Shown one piece after another: positions 38,323 through 50,488 of a DNA stretch of 64,000 nucleotides. This DNA comes from Pseudomonas sp. UBA2684 (GTDB lineage Bacteria > Pseudomonadota > Gammaproteobacteria > Pseudomonadales > Pseudomonadaceae), in contig DELY01000040.1 in the NCBI GenBank assembly GCA_002354655.1, positions 49,178 through 113,177 on the forward strand. Direction: 5' to 3'. The first letter of the stretch is position 1; every line of letters starts with the position of its first letter. The notes under the pieces are model-generated. The model did no database searches. It was not told the origin of the DNA and was given only the letters and a program-made list of their open reading frames with translations. The position numbers and the translations under genes are program-made.

Positions 38323-38383
38323 GTAGGGTGGTTCGCGCTTTATCGATCCGCCGGTGGATGTAAAACGCGACATCCACCCTACG
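38323..38383. repeat. REP pair inside the aru operon
   Basis: GTAGGGTGG head and a GGTGGATGT...ACATCCACC hairpin with CCTACG tail, placed directly after the aruB stop and before the small gene. It may set mRNA stability of the upstream genes. Confidence 0.75.
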
Positions 38384-38403
38384 TCCAACACTGTGGAGAT
38401 TTT

Positions 38404-38691
38404 ATGAACGATGCCCTGCAACTGATCCTCGAAGACACTGACGGCACCCAGCTGGAAACCTCCTGTACGCGGTTTGCCGTGCTCTGGCAGGGCAAGGAAG
38501 TCTGGATTCAGCAAGATGGCCGTGGTCAGTTGATCATCGGCGTCGATGTCGAAGAGGGTGACGCCGAGTACGCCAACCTGCTGCTGCGTCCGCTGGCGAC
38601 CAACCTGGTCAGCCTGCAGTTGGAAATGGAGCCGGCCGAGCTTGGCGATGACGACGAGCATGTGCACGGCCCTGACTGCCACCACGATTGA
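38404..38691 (+). CDS. small conserved protein of the aru operon
   Basis: 95 residues, acidic, beta-rich ([39 protein letters not shown]), ending in a His/Asp/Cys-rich tail ([14 protein letters not shown]) that could bind a metal. A gene of this kind lies between aruB and aruE in P. aeruginosa (PA0900, from memory). Function not known to me; some databases call such proteins topoisomerase II, which nothing here supports. Confidence 0.8.
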   Translation: MNDALQLILEDTDGTQLETSCTRFAVLWQGKEVWIQQDGRGQLIIGVDVEEGDAEYANLLLRPLATNLVSLQLEMEPAELGDDDEHVHGPDCHHD

Positions 38692-38701
38692 GGTAACCCC
38701 T

Positions 38702-39712
38702 ATGCTTGCCCTTGGCAAACTGCTCGAACTGACCCTGGCCGGCCATGAACCGGCAGCGAAGATCCAGCTGACGCCCGAGGGCACGCGGTTGCGCTGGCTG
38801 GCCGAGGGCGCACTGGAAGTGACGCCGCCAGTGGCCGTCGACAATGGCCTGGATCTGCTGCTGTCGGCGGGCGTCCATGGCAATGAAACCGCGCCCATCG
38901 AATTGCTTGATCGCTTGTTGCGCGGTATCGCCCGGAGCGAGCTGAAACCGCGTGCGCGGATACTGTTCCTGTTGGGCAACCCACCGGCGATCCGCCGGGG
39001 TGAGCGCTACATCGAACAGGACATCAATCGCCTGTTCAACGGTCGCCACGAGCAGCACAGCGGCGCCGAGGCGATGCGCGCCTGTGAACTCGAGCACTTG
39101 GCTGCGGCGTTCTTCAGCAAGCCCGAGCGCACGCGCCTGCATTACGACCTGCACACGGCCATCCGCGCGTCGAAGATCGAACAGTTCGCCCTGTATCCCT
39201 GGCATGAGGGGCGTGTGCACTCCAGGCGCGAGTTGGCCCGCCTGAACGCTGCCGGCATCGATGCGGTGCTGCTACAGAGCAAGGGCTCGATCACCTTCAG
39301 CTCCTACACCTACGCCCAGCTCGGGGCTGAGGCCTTTACCCTGGAGTTGGGTAAGGCGCGCGCGTTTGGCGAGAACCAGCAGGTCAATCTCGATCTGCTT
39401 GAGGCGCGCCTGCACGGCATCATCGAAGGGCGCGAGCCGGAGCAGGATGGCGCTGGCCTGGATGGCTTGCAGTTGTTCGCCGTGGCGCGGGAAATCATCA
39501 AGCACAGCGATGCCTTCCGCTTGCATCTGCCGAGCGATATCGAGAACTTCAGCGAACTGCCGGTCGGCTACCTGTTGGCGGAAGACGTCGCGGGCACGCG
39601 CTGGGTGGTGGAAGAGCAGGGCGCACGGATCATCTTCCCCAACCCCAAGGTGAAAAACGGCCTGCGCGCCGGCATCCTGATCGTCCCCAGCGACGGCGCT
39701 TATCTGGCCTGA
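38702..39712 (+). CDS. aruE: succinylglutamate desuccinylase
   Basis: 336 residues from the ATG at 38702. A zinc carboxypeptidase-like AstE fold: the metal-binding [14 protein letters not shown] (His, Glu), [15 protein letters not shown] and [19 protein letters not shown]. It splits succinylglutamate into succinate and glutamate, the last step of the pathway. GAGG precedes the start. Confidence 0.95.
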   Translation: MLALGKLLELTLAGHEPAAKIQLTPEGTRLRWLAEGALEVTPPVAVDNGLDLLLSAGVHGNETAPIELLDRLLRGIARSELKPRARILFLLGNPPAIRRGERYIEQDINRLFNGRHEQHSGAEAMRACELEHLAAAFFSKPERTRLHYDLHTAIRASKIEQFALYPWHEGRVHSRRELARLNAAGIDAVLLQSKGSITFSSYTYAQLGAEAFTLELGKARAFGENQQVNLDLLEARLHGIIEGREPEQDGAGLDGLQLFAVAREIIKHSDAFRLHLPSDIENFSELPVGYLLAEDVAGTRWVVEEQGARIIFPNPKVKNGLRAGILIVPSDGAYLA

Positions 39713-39892
39713 CGAACACTTTGCATTTAGCCGTGACATGCCGGATTTGACGGCTATCTTGGCGCGGCTAAAGGTCTTTGCGCAGGTGGCTTCCCACGTT
39801 TATCTGTGCGCCCCAGATCGCCCTTGTCTGTACCTTGTTCGTCGCTGTCGGGCGCCTTAGCATCGGGGTTTCGTCACCATCAGGAAGCGTCC

Positions 39893-40894
<1,002 letters not shown>

Positions 40895-40895
40895 G

Positions 40896-40970
40896 GCGTA
40901 CAGGGCGAAGGCTTGTCCGCTTTGCGGCTTGCCTTGATGCTGGACCAGGCTTCGGCCTGTCCAGCCTACG
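40896..40970. repeat. REP-like pair before alaS
   Basis: Two diverged class 1 hairpins (GCGTACAGGGCGAAGGCTTG... and GGACCAGGCTTCGGCCTGTC, tail CCTACG). Confidence 0.6.
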
Positions 40971-41022
40971 TTGATAGTTGCTATCTATCGATAAAGGCAC
41001 TAGCCGCAGGCGTTCGGCCCGA

Positions 41023-41028
41023 TATAAT
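41023..41028 (+). promoter_or_regulatory. -10 hexamer TATAAT of alaS
   Basis: A perfect TATAAT 52 bases before the alaS start. The -35 region is poor. Confidence 0.55.
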
Positions 41029-41079
41029 GCGGCCCTTTGCCGGCTTTTGCCGTGGCCGCCTGTTTCCGTGGAAGACCCT

Positions 41080-43704
<2,625 letters not shown>

Positions 43705-43816
43705 CGGCGGGCATGCCCGCGTTGCGTCCAAGGTCCGGCACACGCCCGGCGGGCCTTGGCAGTCTGTCGAGTTGTATGTTTAATGGGCGCCCTTCACGGG
43801 CTGAGGCGGCTTTGAA

Positions 43817-45055
43817 ATGGCTTTGATCGTACAGAAATTCGGAGGCACCTCCGTCGGCACCGTTGAGCGCATTCAGCAGGTAGCCGAGAAGGTGAAGAAG
43901 TTCCGCGAGAACGGCGATGACATCGTCGTCGTGGTGTCCGCCATGAGCGGCGAAACCAACCGCCTGATCGATCTGGCCAAACAGGTCAGTGGCGATCAGC
44001 CGGTACCGCGTGAACTCGATGTGATGGTATCCACGGGCGAGCAGGTGACCATTGCCCTGCTGGCCATGGCGCTTATCAAGCGCGGCGTACCGGCGGTGTC
44101 CTACACTGGCAATCAGGTGCGCATCCTGACCGACAGCGCGCACAACAAGGCGCGTATCCTGCAAATTGACGATCAAAAGCTGCGCGCCGACCTCAAGGCC
44201 GGTCGTGTGGTGGTGGTCGCCGGTTTCCAGGGCGTCGACGAACACGGCAATATCACCACCCTTGGTCGTGGCGGCTCCGATACCACGGGCGTGGCCCTGG
44301 CCGCGGCGCTGAAAGCTGACGAGTGCCAAATCTATACCGACGTCGATGGTGTCTACACCACTGATCCGCGTGTGGTGCCGCAGGCTCAGCGCCTGGAGAA
44401 GATCACCTTCGAGGAGATGCTGGAAATGGCCAGCCTCGGCTCCAAGGTGTTGCAGATCCGCTCGGTGGAGTTCGCCGGCAAATACAATGTCCCGCTGCGC
44501 GTGTTGCACAGCTTCCAAGAGGGCCCGGGCACCCTCATTACCCTTGATGAAGAGGAATCCATGGAACAGCCGATCATCTCCGGCATCGCTTTCAACCGCG
44601 ACGAAGCCAAGCTGACTATCCGTGGCGTGCCGGACATCCCGGGCGTGGCCTTCAAGATTCTTGGCCCGATCAGTGCCGCTAACATCGAAGTGGACATGAT
44701 CGTGCAGAACGTAGCGCACGATAACACCACCGATTTCACCTTCACCGTGCACCGCAACGACTTCACCGCTGCGCAGCAGGTGCTGGAAAACACCGCGCGT
44801 GAGTTGGGTGCTCGCGAAGTGATCGGCGACACCAAGATCGCCAAGGTGTCGATCGTTGGCGTCGGCATGCGTTCCCATGCTGGCGTTGCCAGTCGCATGT
44901 TTGAGGCGCTGGCCAAGGAAAATATCAATATCCAGATGATCTCGACCTCGGAAATCAAAGTGTCCGTGGTGATTGAAGAGAAATATCTGGAGTTGGCGGT
45001 GCGCGCCCTGCACACTGCTTTTGAACTGGATGCCCCGGCCCGACAGGGCGATTGA
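43817..45055 (+). CDS. lysC: aspartate kinase
   Basis: 412 residues. Kinase domain opens ALIVQKFGGTSVGTVERI with VVVSAMSGETNRLID, GRGGSDTTGVALAAAL and YTDVDGVYTTDPR; two ACT domains follow (about 265-340, 345-412) for lysine/threonine feedback. It makes aspartyl phosphate for Lys, Thr, Met and cell-wall diaminopimelate. An internal in-frame ATG at codon 249 has a good ribosome site and may give a separate beta subunit. A strong terminator follows. Confidence 0.97.
   Translation: MALIVQKFGGTSVGTVERIQQVAEKVKKFRENGDDIVVVVSAMSGETNRLIDLAKQVSGDQPVPRELDVMVSTGEQVTIALLAMALIKRGVPAVSYTGNQVRILTDSAHNKARILQIDDQKLRADLKAGRVVVVAGFQGVDEHGNITTLGRGGSDTTGVALAAALKADECQIYTDVDGVYTTDPRVVPQAQRLEKITFEEMLEMASLGSKVLQIRSVEFAGKYNVPLRVLHSFQEGPGTLITLDEEESMEQPIISGIAFNRDEAKLTIRGVPDIPGVAFKILGPISAANIEVDMIVQNVAHDNTTDFTFTVHRNDFTAAQQVLENTARELGAREVIGDTKIAKVSIVGVGMRSHAGVASRMFEALAKENINIQMISTSEIKVSVVIEEKYLELAVRALHTAFELDAPARQGD
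44561..45055 (+). other. probable internal start giving the aspartokinase beta subunit
   Basis: ATG at 44561, in frame with lysC, preceded by AGAGGA with four bases between. The product (164 residues, MEQPIISGIAFNRDEAK...) is exactly the tandem ACT part. Alpha2-beta2 aspartokinases made this way are known in Bacillus, Corynebacterium and pseudomonads. Confidence 0.7.
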
Positions 45056-45065
45056 GGCATCATCC

Positions 45066-45102
45066 AAAAGGCGCGGTTTATCCCGCGCCTTTTGTCTTTT
45101 TT
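45066..45102 (+). terminator. rho-independent terminator of lysC
   Basis: AAAAGGCGCGG pairs with CCGCGCCTTTT across TTTATC, followed by GTCTTTTTT. Confidence 0.92.
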
Positions 45103-45115
45103 GGCGGGTGTGGTC

Positions 45116-45145
45116 GGAACTTTCTTTCTGCCCACACTGGTCAAT
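45116..45145 (+). promoter_or_regulatory. candidate AlgU (sigma-E type) promoter of rsmA
   Basis: GGAACTT (45116-45122), 17 bases, GTCAAT (45140-45145). This fits the GAACTT / TCtgA-TCaaA class. rsmA of P. aeruginosa is reported to have an AlgU-dependent promoter. Confidence 0.7.
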
Positions 45146-45240
45146 ACTTGGGTGGAGGCTCCGCTTAAGATGTGTGGAGCTGCCATCATTTTCTTTTTTG
45201 CAGACTGTTGTCCTGAACTGAAATCCGTAAGGAGAAAGGA

Positions 45241-45426
45241 ATGCTGATTCTGACTCGCCGGGTCGGAGAGACCCTGATGGTGGGTGACGAAGTCACTGTC
45301 ACCGTGTTGGGCGTGAAAGGTAACCAGGTGCGCATTGGCGTTAACGCGCCGAAGGAGGTTGCGGTGCACCGTGAGGAGATTTACCAGCGTATTCAGAAAG
45401 AGAAAGGCGAAGAACCAAGCCACTAA
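45241..45426 (+). CDS. rsmA: carbon storage regulator RsmA/CsrA
   Basis: 61 residues: [36 protein letters not shown] and [12 protein letters not shown], including the RNA-contacting Leu4 and Arg44. It binds GGA loops in mRNA leaders and is antagonised by RsmY/RsmZ RNAs in the Gac/Rsm circuit, controlling motility versus biofilm and exoproduct formation. AAGGAG precedes the start. An AlgU-type promoter lies about 95 bases upstream. Confidence 0.98.
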   Translation: MLILTRRVGETLMVGDEVTVTVLGVKGNQVRIGVNAPKEVAVHREEIYQRIQKEKGEEPSH

Positions 45427-45446
45427 TTTTTATCGAAATTTTGGCT

Positions 45447-45474
45447 TTGCAAACGGGGAAAACATGGTTATCAT
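45447..45474 (+). promoter_or_regulatory. promoter of tRNA-Ser
   Basis: TTGCAA, 16 bases, TATCAT, ending 15 bases before the tRNA. Confidence 0.65.
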
Positions 45475-45488
45475 GCGCCCCGTGTTGC

Positions 45489-45579
45489 GGAGAGGTGGCC
45501 GAGTGGCCGAAGGCGCTCCCCTGCTAAGGGAGTACACCTCAAAAGGGTGTCGGGGGTTCGAATCCCCCCTTCTCCGCCA
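45489..45579 (+). tRNA. tRNA-Ser (anticodon GCT)
   Basis: 91 bases including the encoded CCA. Acceptor stem GGAGAGG with CTTCTCC (one G-T pair), anticodon loop CTGCTAA, a long variable arm (class II tRNA) and the T-loop GGTTCGAATCC. Confidence 0.97.
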
Positions 45580-45647
45580 TATTTTGTGTTGTAAGGTTCG
45601 ATACCTGCGTTAGAGCGATAAGTTATTGAAACTGCTCGATTTAATGC

Positions 45648-45675
45648 TTGATTATCAGATTTGACTCCTTATAAT
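45648..45675 (+). promoter_or_regulatory. promoter of tRNA-Arg
   Basis: TTGATT, 16 bases, TATAAT, followed by GCGCACGC, a GC-rich discriminator as in stringently controlled stable-RNA promoters. Confidence 0.8.
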
Positions 45676-45688
45676 GCGCACGCTTGTT

Positions 45689-45765
45689 GCACTCATAGCT
45701 CAGCTGGATAGAGTACTCGGCTACGAACCGAGCGGTCGGAGGTTCGAATCCTCCTGAGTGCACCA
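45689..45765 (+). tRNA. tRNA-Arg (anticodon ACG), copy 1
   Basis: 77 bases with encoded CCA. Acceptor GCACTCA with TGAGTGC, D-arm AGCTCAGCTGGATAGAGT, anticodon loop CTACGAA, T-loop GGTTCGAATCC. The A34 is the one edited to inosine by TadA. Confidence 0.98.
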
Positions 45766-45771
45766 TATTTG

Positions 45772-45804
45772 AAATGGCTTGCAGCAATGCAGGCCATTTT
45801 GTTT
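45772..45804 (+). terminator. hairpin between the two tRNA-Arg genes
   Basis: AAATGGCTTGCA against TGCAGGCCATTTT, followed by GTTT. A leaky or processing hairpin. Confidence 0.6.
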
Positions 45805-45838
45805 CAGCCAGTGGTGATCTGGTTTAAAAGCGCCGAAT

Positions 45839-45915
45839 GCACTCATAGCTCAGCTGGATAGAGTACTCGGCTACGAACCGAGCGGTCGGAGGTTCGAATC
45901 CTCCTGAGTGCACCA
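45839..45915 (+). tRNA. tRNA-Arg (anticodon ACG), copy 2
   Basis: Identical over all 77 bases to the copy at 45689. The spacing is 150 bases start to start. No separate strong promoter was seen. Confidence 0.98.
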
Positions 45916-45920
45916 TTAAA

Positions 45921-45955
45921 GAAGGGCCTGCAGCGATGCAGGCCCTTTTTCTTTG
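45921..45955 (+). terminator. terminator of the tRNA cluster
   Basis: AAGGGCCTGCA and TGCAGGCCCTT around GCGA, followed by TTTCTTT; a textbook intrinsic terminator. Confidence 0.93.
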
Positions 45956-45972
45956 TCTGGCGGTTTTGTCTG

Positions 45973-46464
45973 CTAGCGTTTGCCTTTGACGCAGCCGTCT
46001 TCGTCGAAGCTCACATTGCGGCTGTTACCTTGCCGGTCGCGGTAGTGGTAACGCGTTTGGCCATTCTGGCTGCTGGTGCGCTGCGGCGTACCCAGCGTGC
46101 TTTCCACGTCTGCCTGGGTCATGCCGCTGCGCACCTGTTGTTTGATGATGGCGTCACGGCGTTCGCGGCCAGTGATGCGATTGCCGCAACCATCCTGCCG
46201 TTCGCCGACTACCACCAGTGCGCTGCTGTTTTCCGCGGCTTTGCCGCGTGCCGGTTTGCCGGTTTTCGCCAAAGGCACAGGTTTGCCGCTGCCGGGTGTT
46301 GGGTTGTAGGCGTCTTGCAGGTATTGATCCTGCTCGGTGGGGCAGCCTTGCTGGGTGAACGTGATGTGGCCGTTGGCGTCTTCGCAGCGAAATACGCTCG
46401 AGGCCAGTAGCGGGGTGGGGCAGAGCAGAATGGCGCAGACAGCTGCGCAGTGCAGTCCATGCAT
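45973..46464 (-). CDS. periplasmic DUF4124-domain protein
   Basis: 163 residues from the ATG at 46464, which has GGAGG eight bases upstream (an ATG five codons earlier is less likely). Signal peptide about 1-22 (CAAVCAILLCPTPLLA). DUF4124 follows (VFRCEDANGHITFTQQGCP). A charged linker leads to a SmpA/OmlA-like C-terminal motif (RSGMTQADVESTLGTPQRT ... YHYRD) that in other proteins is a small adaptor fold. Function unknown. It converges on the tRNA terminator. Confidence 0.82.
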   Translation of the reverse strand: MHGLHCAAVCAILLCPTPLLASSVFRCEDANGHITFTQQGCPTEQDQYLQDAYNPTPGSGKPVPLAKTGKPARGKAAENSSALVVVGERQDGCGNRITGRERRDAIIKQQVRSGMTQADVESTLGTPQRTSSQNGQTRYHYRDRQGNSRNVSFDEDGCVKGKR

Positions 46465-46788
46465 CGAAACGTCCTCCATGACGGTCGCCCAGCAAGCTTA
46501 GTCGATGAGTTTTTATCTGCCAGTGGTGCCCTGCACTGCGCCTTCGGCGTCGTATGTGCATATTTATAAGCCGTGCTCAAGTTTGTGGTGCAAGCGCTTG
46601 TTCTTGCCTAGTTTTTGTCACGTGCAAAGCGAGCGCGCGGTGTTATCATCTGCCGCGTCAGCCCCGCCGGGGCTTGTGGAATACCACCATGGACTTACCC
46701 AGTAGTTACTTTGAATCCCGATTGTGCAATCGCGTATTGACTGATTGACCCTCTGTGGCGCGCGCCGTCGCTGGGGGTGGAGCGCGCC
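46465..46788. other. 324-bp divergent region upstream of mgtE
   Basis: Holds a -10-like TATCAT at about 46644, a hairpin (46660-46674), a short ORF (46689-46748) and a 14-base palindrome inside it. Confidence 0.5.
46660..46748 (+). promoter_or_regulatory. structured mgtE leader with possible 19-residue leader peptide
   Basis: Hairpin AGCCCC-GCC-GGGGCT (46660-46674), then GTGG-AATA-CCAC (46676-46687) abutting an ATG at 46689. The ORF reads MDLPSSYFESRLCNRVLTD and stops at 46748, 40 bases before mgtE. Within it CGATTG-TG-CAATCG is a 14-base palindrome. Shine-Dalgarno is weak. Leader peptides control Mg transport genes in enterics, but not, to my knowledge, mgtE. Confidence 0.4.
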
Positions 46789-48231
46789 ATGACTGAAGTA
46801 GAAGCTAAAAAACCGCAAGAAAGCCTGCAGGACCGCCTCGCTCAGGTGGTTGAATTGCTGCATCGGCACCGCCTGGTCGAAGACCTGACGCATCGTCAGG
46901 AAGGCCAGCATCATGACCGGGTGGAAAACCTGGTGCATCGGCAGAATCTCGCCGAGCTGCAACGCAAGCTCGATGACCTGCACTCTGCCGACGTCGCCCA
47001 CATCCTCGAAGCGTTGCCGCTGAATGACCGTTTGACGGTTTGGCAGTTGGTCAAGGCCGAGCGCGACGGCGACATCCTTCTCGAAGTATCCGACGCAGTC
47101 CGCGAAACGCTGATCGCCGACATGGACGACCACGAGATTCTCGCGGCGGCCAAGGACATGGATGCCGACGAGTTGGCGGACTTGGCGCCTGAGTTGCCGC
47201 GCGATGTCGTGCATGAGTTGATGGAAACCCTCGATGCGCAGCAGCGCGAGCGGGTACGTTCGGCCTTGTCTTATGAAGAGGACCAGGTCGGCGCGCTGAT
47301 GGACTTCGAGATGGTCACCATCCGTGAAGATGTCAGCTTGGAAGTGGTGTTGCGTTATCTGCGCCGGCTCAAGGAGCTGCCAGGGCATACCGACAAACTG
47401 TTCGTGGTCGACTACGACGGCGTGCTCAAGGGCGTGTTGCCGGTCAAGCGTTTGCTGGTCAACGATCCGGAAAAGCTGGTCAGTGAGGTAATGGCCACCG
47501 ATCCGGTGAGTTTCCACCCGGACGAAGACGGTTATGACGCGGCGCAGGCATTTGAGCGTTACGACCTGATTTCCTCGCCGGTGGTGGACAAAAACGGCAA
47601 GTTGATCGGCCGCCTGACCATCGATGAAATGGTCGACCTGATCCGTGAGGAAAGCGAAAGCGAAGTGCTCAACATGGCGGGTCTGCGCGAGGAAGAAGAT
47701 ATCTTCGCCTCGGTGTGGAAATCGCTGCGTAACCGCTGGGCCTGGCTGGCGATCAACCTGATCACTGCGTTTCTGGCTTCACGGGTGATCGGCTTGTTCG
47801 AGGGGTCGATCGAGAAACTGGTGGCGCTGGCCGCCTTGATGCCGATTGTGGCCGGGATTGGCGGCAATTCGGGCAACCAGACCATCACCATGATCGTCCG
47901 TGCCATGGCGCTGGATCAGGTCAGTACCGGTAACACGGCGCGCTTGATCCGTAAGGAGCTCGGTGTCGCCTTGGTCAATGGTGTGGTGTGGGGAGGGGTG
48001 ATCGGTGTGGTTGCCTACCTGCTCTACGACAGCTGGTCGCTGGGTCTGGTGATGACGGCGGCAATGACCCTGAACCTACTGCTTGCCGCGCTGATGGGCG
48101 TGCTCATTCCGATGACTCTGGTGCGTATGGGGCGCGACCCGGCGATGGGCGCCAGCGTGATGATCACCGCGGTGACCGACAGCGGTGGTTTCTTTATCTT
48201 CTTGGGAATGGCGTCGTTGTTCCTGCTTTAG
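46789..48231 (+). CDS. mgtE: magnesium transporter MgtE
   Basis: 480 residues from MTEVEAKKPQ; GGAG lies six bases upstream, and the GTG four codons earlier is less likely. MgtE N domain of helical repeats (about 35-165), two CBS domains (about 170-305: MDFEMVTIREDVSLEVVL, LISSPVVDKNGKLIGRLTIDEM), a plug helix, and five membrane segments with the pore motif PIVAGIGGNSGNQT. It is a Mg-gated channel: Mg binding to the cytosolic part closes the pore. P. aeruginosa MgtE also affects exsA-linked virulence expression. Confidence 0.96.
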   Translation: MTEVEAKKPQESLQDRLAQVVELLHRHRLVEDLTHRQEGQHHDRVENLVHRQNLAELQRKLDDLHSADVAHILEALPLNDRLTVWQLVKAERDGDILLEVSDAVRETLIADMDDHEILAAAKDMDADELADLAPELPRDVVHELMETLDAQQRERVRSALSYEEDQVGALMDFEMVTIREDVSLEVVLRYLRRLKELPGHTDKLFVVDYDGVLKGVLPVKRLLVNDPEKLVSEVMATDPVSFHPDEDGYDAAQAFERYDLISSPVVDKNGKLIGRLTIDEMVDLIREESESEVLNMAGLREEEDIFASVWKSLRNRWAWLAINLITAFLASRVIGLFEGSIEKLVALAALMPIVAGIGGNSGNQTITMIVRAMALDQVSTGNTARLIRKELGVALVNGVVWGGVIGVVAYLLYDSWSLGLVMTAAMTLNLLLAALMGVLIPMTLVRMGRDPAMGASVMITAVTDSGGFFIFLGMASLFLL

Positions 48232-48427
48232 CCCTTGGTTATTGCGCGTCATGGGCTGTGGTGGCTCGTGGCGCGATGCTCTGCGAACAACTCTGGTGTG
48301 GCGATCTGAAGGTTTGCTTCAAACGCTTGTTTCACGCTAAGGTTCGCCAGCTCTGCCCGGCTGTGCCCGGGCGACTCCTCTAATAAAAGAAAACGCGTCC
48401 CCTGAGACGCCGTTATAAGGAGCCACC

Positions 48428-48679
48428 ATGACCCCCAGTCAACTCCTGCTCGAGGGCGTCGAGCTCATGCTGTTTGGCATGGGTTCCGTGTTTCTCTTCC
48501 TGGCTCTACTGATTCTGGCGATTCGCCTGATGGCGCGGTTGATCGAGCGCTTCGCGCCGCCGGCCGCATCGCGTGCGGCCGTTGTGCCGGCGCCGACCCA
48601 ACTCGTCGAGCAACCTGAGCCCGCGGTGCTGGCCGCGATTCAGGCCGCCATTCATCAACACCGCGCGCGCCGCGGTTGA
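48428..48679 (+). CDS. oadG: oxaloacetate decarboxylase gamma subunit
   Basis: 83 residues: one membrane helix ([27 protein letters not shown]), a Pro/Ala linker and a short C-terminal tail ending [12 protein letters not shown], whose His may ligate zinc as in OadG. It anchors OadA to OadB. AAGGAG precedes the start. First gene of the oadGAB operon, 25 bases from oadA. Confidence 0.9.
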   Translation: MTPSQLLLEGVELMLFGMGSVFLFLALLILAIRLMARLIERFAPPAASRAAVVPAPTQLVEQPEPAVLAAIQAAIHQHRARRG

Positions 48680-48704
48680 TCCAGGTTTGTCAGGGAGTTT
48701 GCAT

Positions 48705-50477
48705 ATGACTGCTGCGAAAAAAACGCTGGGCATTACCGATGTGGTGCTGCGCGATGCCCATCAATCGATTCTGGCGACTCGCGTACGTTTGGAAGACATG
48801 CTGCCGATCGCGCCCAAACTCGACCAGGTGGGCTTTTGGTCGGTAGAGTCCTGGGGCGGCGCGACCTTCGATGCCTGTATCCGTTACCTCGGCGAAGACC
48901 CTTGGCATCGTATCCGCGAGCTGAAGAAGGCCATGCCCAATACCCGTCAGCAAATGCTCCTGCGCGGACAGAATTTGCTGGGCTACCGCCACTACGCCGA
49001 TGACGTGGTGGAAAAGTTCGTCGAGCGCGCCGCGGTCAATGGCGTCGATGTGTTCCGTGTGTTCGATGCGATGAACGATCCGCGCAACCTGCAGACTGCG
49101 CTGAAGGCGGTCAAGCAGCAGGGCAAGCATGCCCAGGGCACGATTTCCTACACCACCAGCCCGGTGCATACCCTGGAAATGTGGGTCGATCTGGCCAAGC
49201 AGATCGAAGACATGGGCGCCGATTCGGTGGCGATCAAGGACATGGCTGGCATCCTCAACCCGTACATCGCGTTCGAGTTGGTATCGCGCCTCAAGGCCAG
49301 TCTGTCGATCCCCATTCACATGCAGTGCCATGCGACTGCCGGCCTCTCCACCGCGGCCATTCTCAAGGCCGTGGAAGCCGGTATCGACAACGTCGACACC
49401 GCAATTTCCTCGCTGTCGATGACCTACGGCCATTCGCCGACTGAGTCGGTGGTGGCGATCTTCCAGGGCTCCGAGCGCGACACCGGGCTGAACCTGGAGC
49501 TGCTCGAAGAAATCGCCGCCTACTTCCGCGAAGTGCGGAAGAAGTACGCCAAGTTCGAGGGCAACCTCAAAGGCGTCGATTCGCGCATCCTGGTCGCCCA
49601 GGTGCCGGGCGGCATGCTCACCAATATGGAGAGCCAGCTGAAAGAACAAGGCGCCCAGGATAAGTTCGACGACGTGCTGGCGGAGATCCCGCGGGTGCGC
49701 GAAGACCTCGGCTTTATCCCGCTGGTGACGCCGACCTCGCAGATTGTCGGCACCCAGGCGGTGATTAACGTGCTCACCGGCGAGCGCTACAAGTCGATCA
49801 CCAAGGAAACCGCCGGCGTGCTCAAGGGTGAATACGGTGCGGCCCCCGCGCCGTTCAACTCGGCGCTGCAAGCCCGCGTGCTGGATGGTGCTCAAGCGAT
49901 TACCTGCCGCCCGGCCGATCTGCTCAGTGCGGAAATGCACCGCTTGACCGCTGAGCTCAAGGGCCTTGCCGAGGAGAAAGGCATCACGCTGGCCAAGGAC
50001 GAAATCGATGACGTGCTGACCTATGCGCTGTTCCCGCAGATCGGTCTGAAGTTTCTGGAAAATCGCGGTAACCCGGCAGCCTTCGAGCCGACCCCGAACG
50101 GTAAGGATGCGCCGTCTCGCGAGGCCGGCAAGCCTGAGGTCTACACCGTCGAAGTCAGCGGCAAGTCCTACGTGGTGCAGGTCAATGAGGGCGGCGATAT
50201 CGACGGCATCAAGCCGCTGGGTAGCGCTACGCCTGCCGCGGTTATCGCCGCGCCGGCGGGGGCTGGTGAGCCGCAAGCGGCGCCGCTGGCGGGCAACATC
50301 TTCAAGGTCTTGGTGCAGCCAGGCGAGGTGGTCGAGGACGGGCAGTTGGTGATCATCCTCGAGGCGATGAAGATGGAAACCGAGATCCGTGCGTTCAAGG
50401 CCGGTACTGTCGGCGCGGTTAACGTCAAGGTGGGCGATTCGGTGGCGGTGGGCGACAGCCTGCTGACCATTGGCTGA
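48705..50477 (+). CDS. oadA: oxaloacetate decarboxylase alpha subunit (biotin carrier)
   Basis: 590 residues. Carboxyltransferase barrel ([54 protein letters not shown] with the key Lys, [18 protein letters not shown] metal-binding His) and the C-terminal biotinyl domain with EAMKMETEI, biotin on the Lys of MKM. An Ala/Pro linker (about 500-520) joins them. It transfers the carboxyl group of oxaloacetate to biotin. Annotation as pyruvate carboxylase subunit B is also common, but the flanking oadG and oadB settle it as a sodium pump. Confidence 0.94.
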   Translation: MTAAKKTLGITDVVLRDAHQSILATRVRLEDMLPIAPKLDQVGFWSVESWGGATFDACIRYLGEDPWHRIRELKKAMPNTRQQMLLRGQNLLGYRHYADDVVEKFVERAAVNGVDVFRVFDAMNDPRNLQTALKAVKQQGKHAQGTISYTTSPVHTLEMWVDLAKQIEDMGADSVAIKDMAGILNPYIAFELVSRLKASLSIPIHMQCHATAGLSTAAILKAVEAGIDNVDTAISSLSMTYGHSPTESVVAIFQGSERDTGLNLELLEEIAAYFREVRKKYAKFEGNLKGVDSRILVAQVPGGMLTNMESQLKEQGAQDKFDDVLAEIPRVREDLGFIPLVTPTSQIVGTQAVINVLTGERYKSITKETAGVLKGEYGAAPAPFNSALQARVLDGAQAITCRPADLLSAEMHRLTAELKGLAEEKGITLAKDEIDDVLTYALFPQIGLKFLENRGNPAAFEPTPNGKDAPSREAGKPEVYTVEVSGKSYVVQVNEGGDIDGIKPLGSATPAAVIAAPAGAGEPQAAPLAGNIFKVLVQPGEVVEDGQLVIILEAMKMETEIRAFKAGTVGAVNVKVGDSVAVGDSLLTIG

Positions 50478-50488
50478 GGACGGAATTC

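Noticed and set aside
43728-43760. Hairpin after alaS as an intrinsic terminator
   Set aside because: CCAAGG/CCTTGG stem without a T-run; lysC may partly be read through from alaS.
45661-45675. TTGACT at 45661 as the -35 of tRNA-Arg
   Set aside because: Only three bases separate it from TATAAT; TTGATT at 45648 has the correct 16-base spacing.
45689-45915. Duplicate tRNA-Arg considered as an integration (att) scar
   Set aside because: Both copies are complete, no integrase is near, and P. aeruginosa has the same tandem here.
46554-46748. 64-codon open frame upstream of mgtE as a gene
   Set aside because: The first two thirds run through the probable promoter and hairpin; only the last 19 codons are a plausible small ORF.
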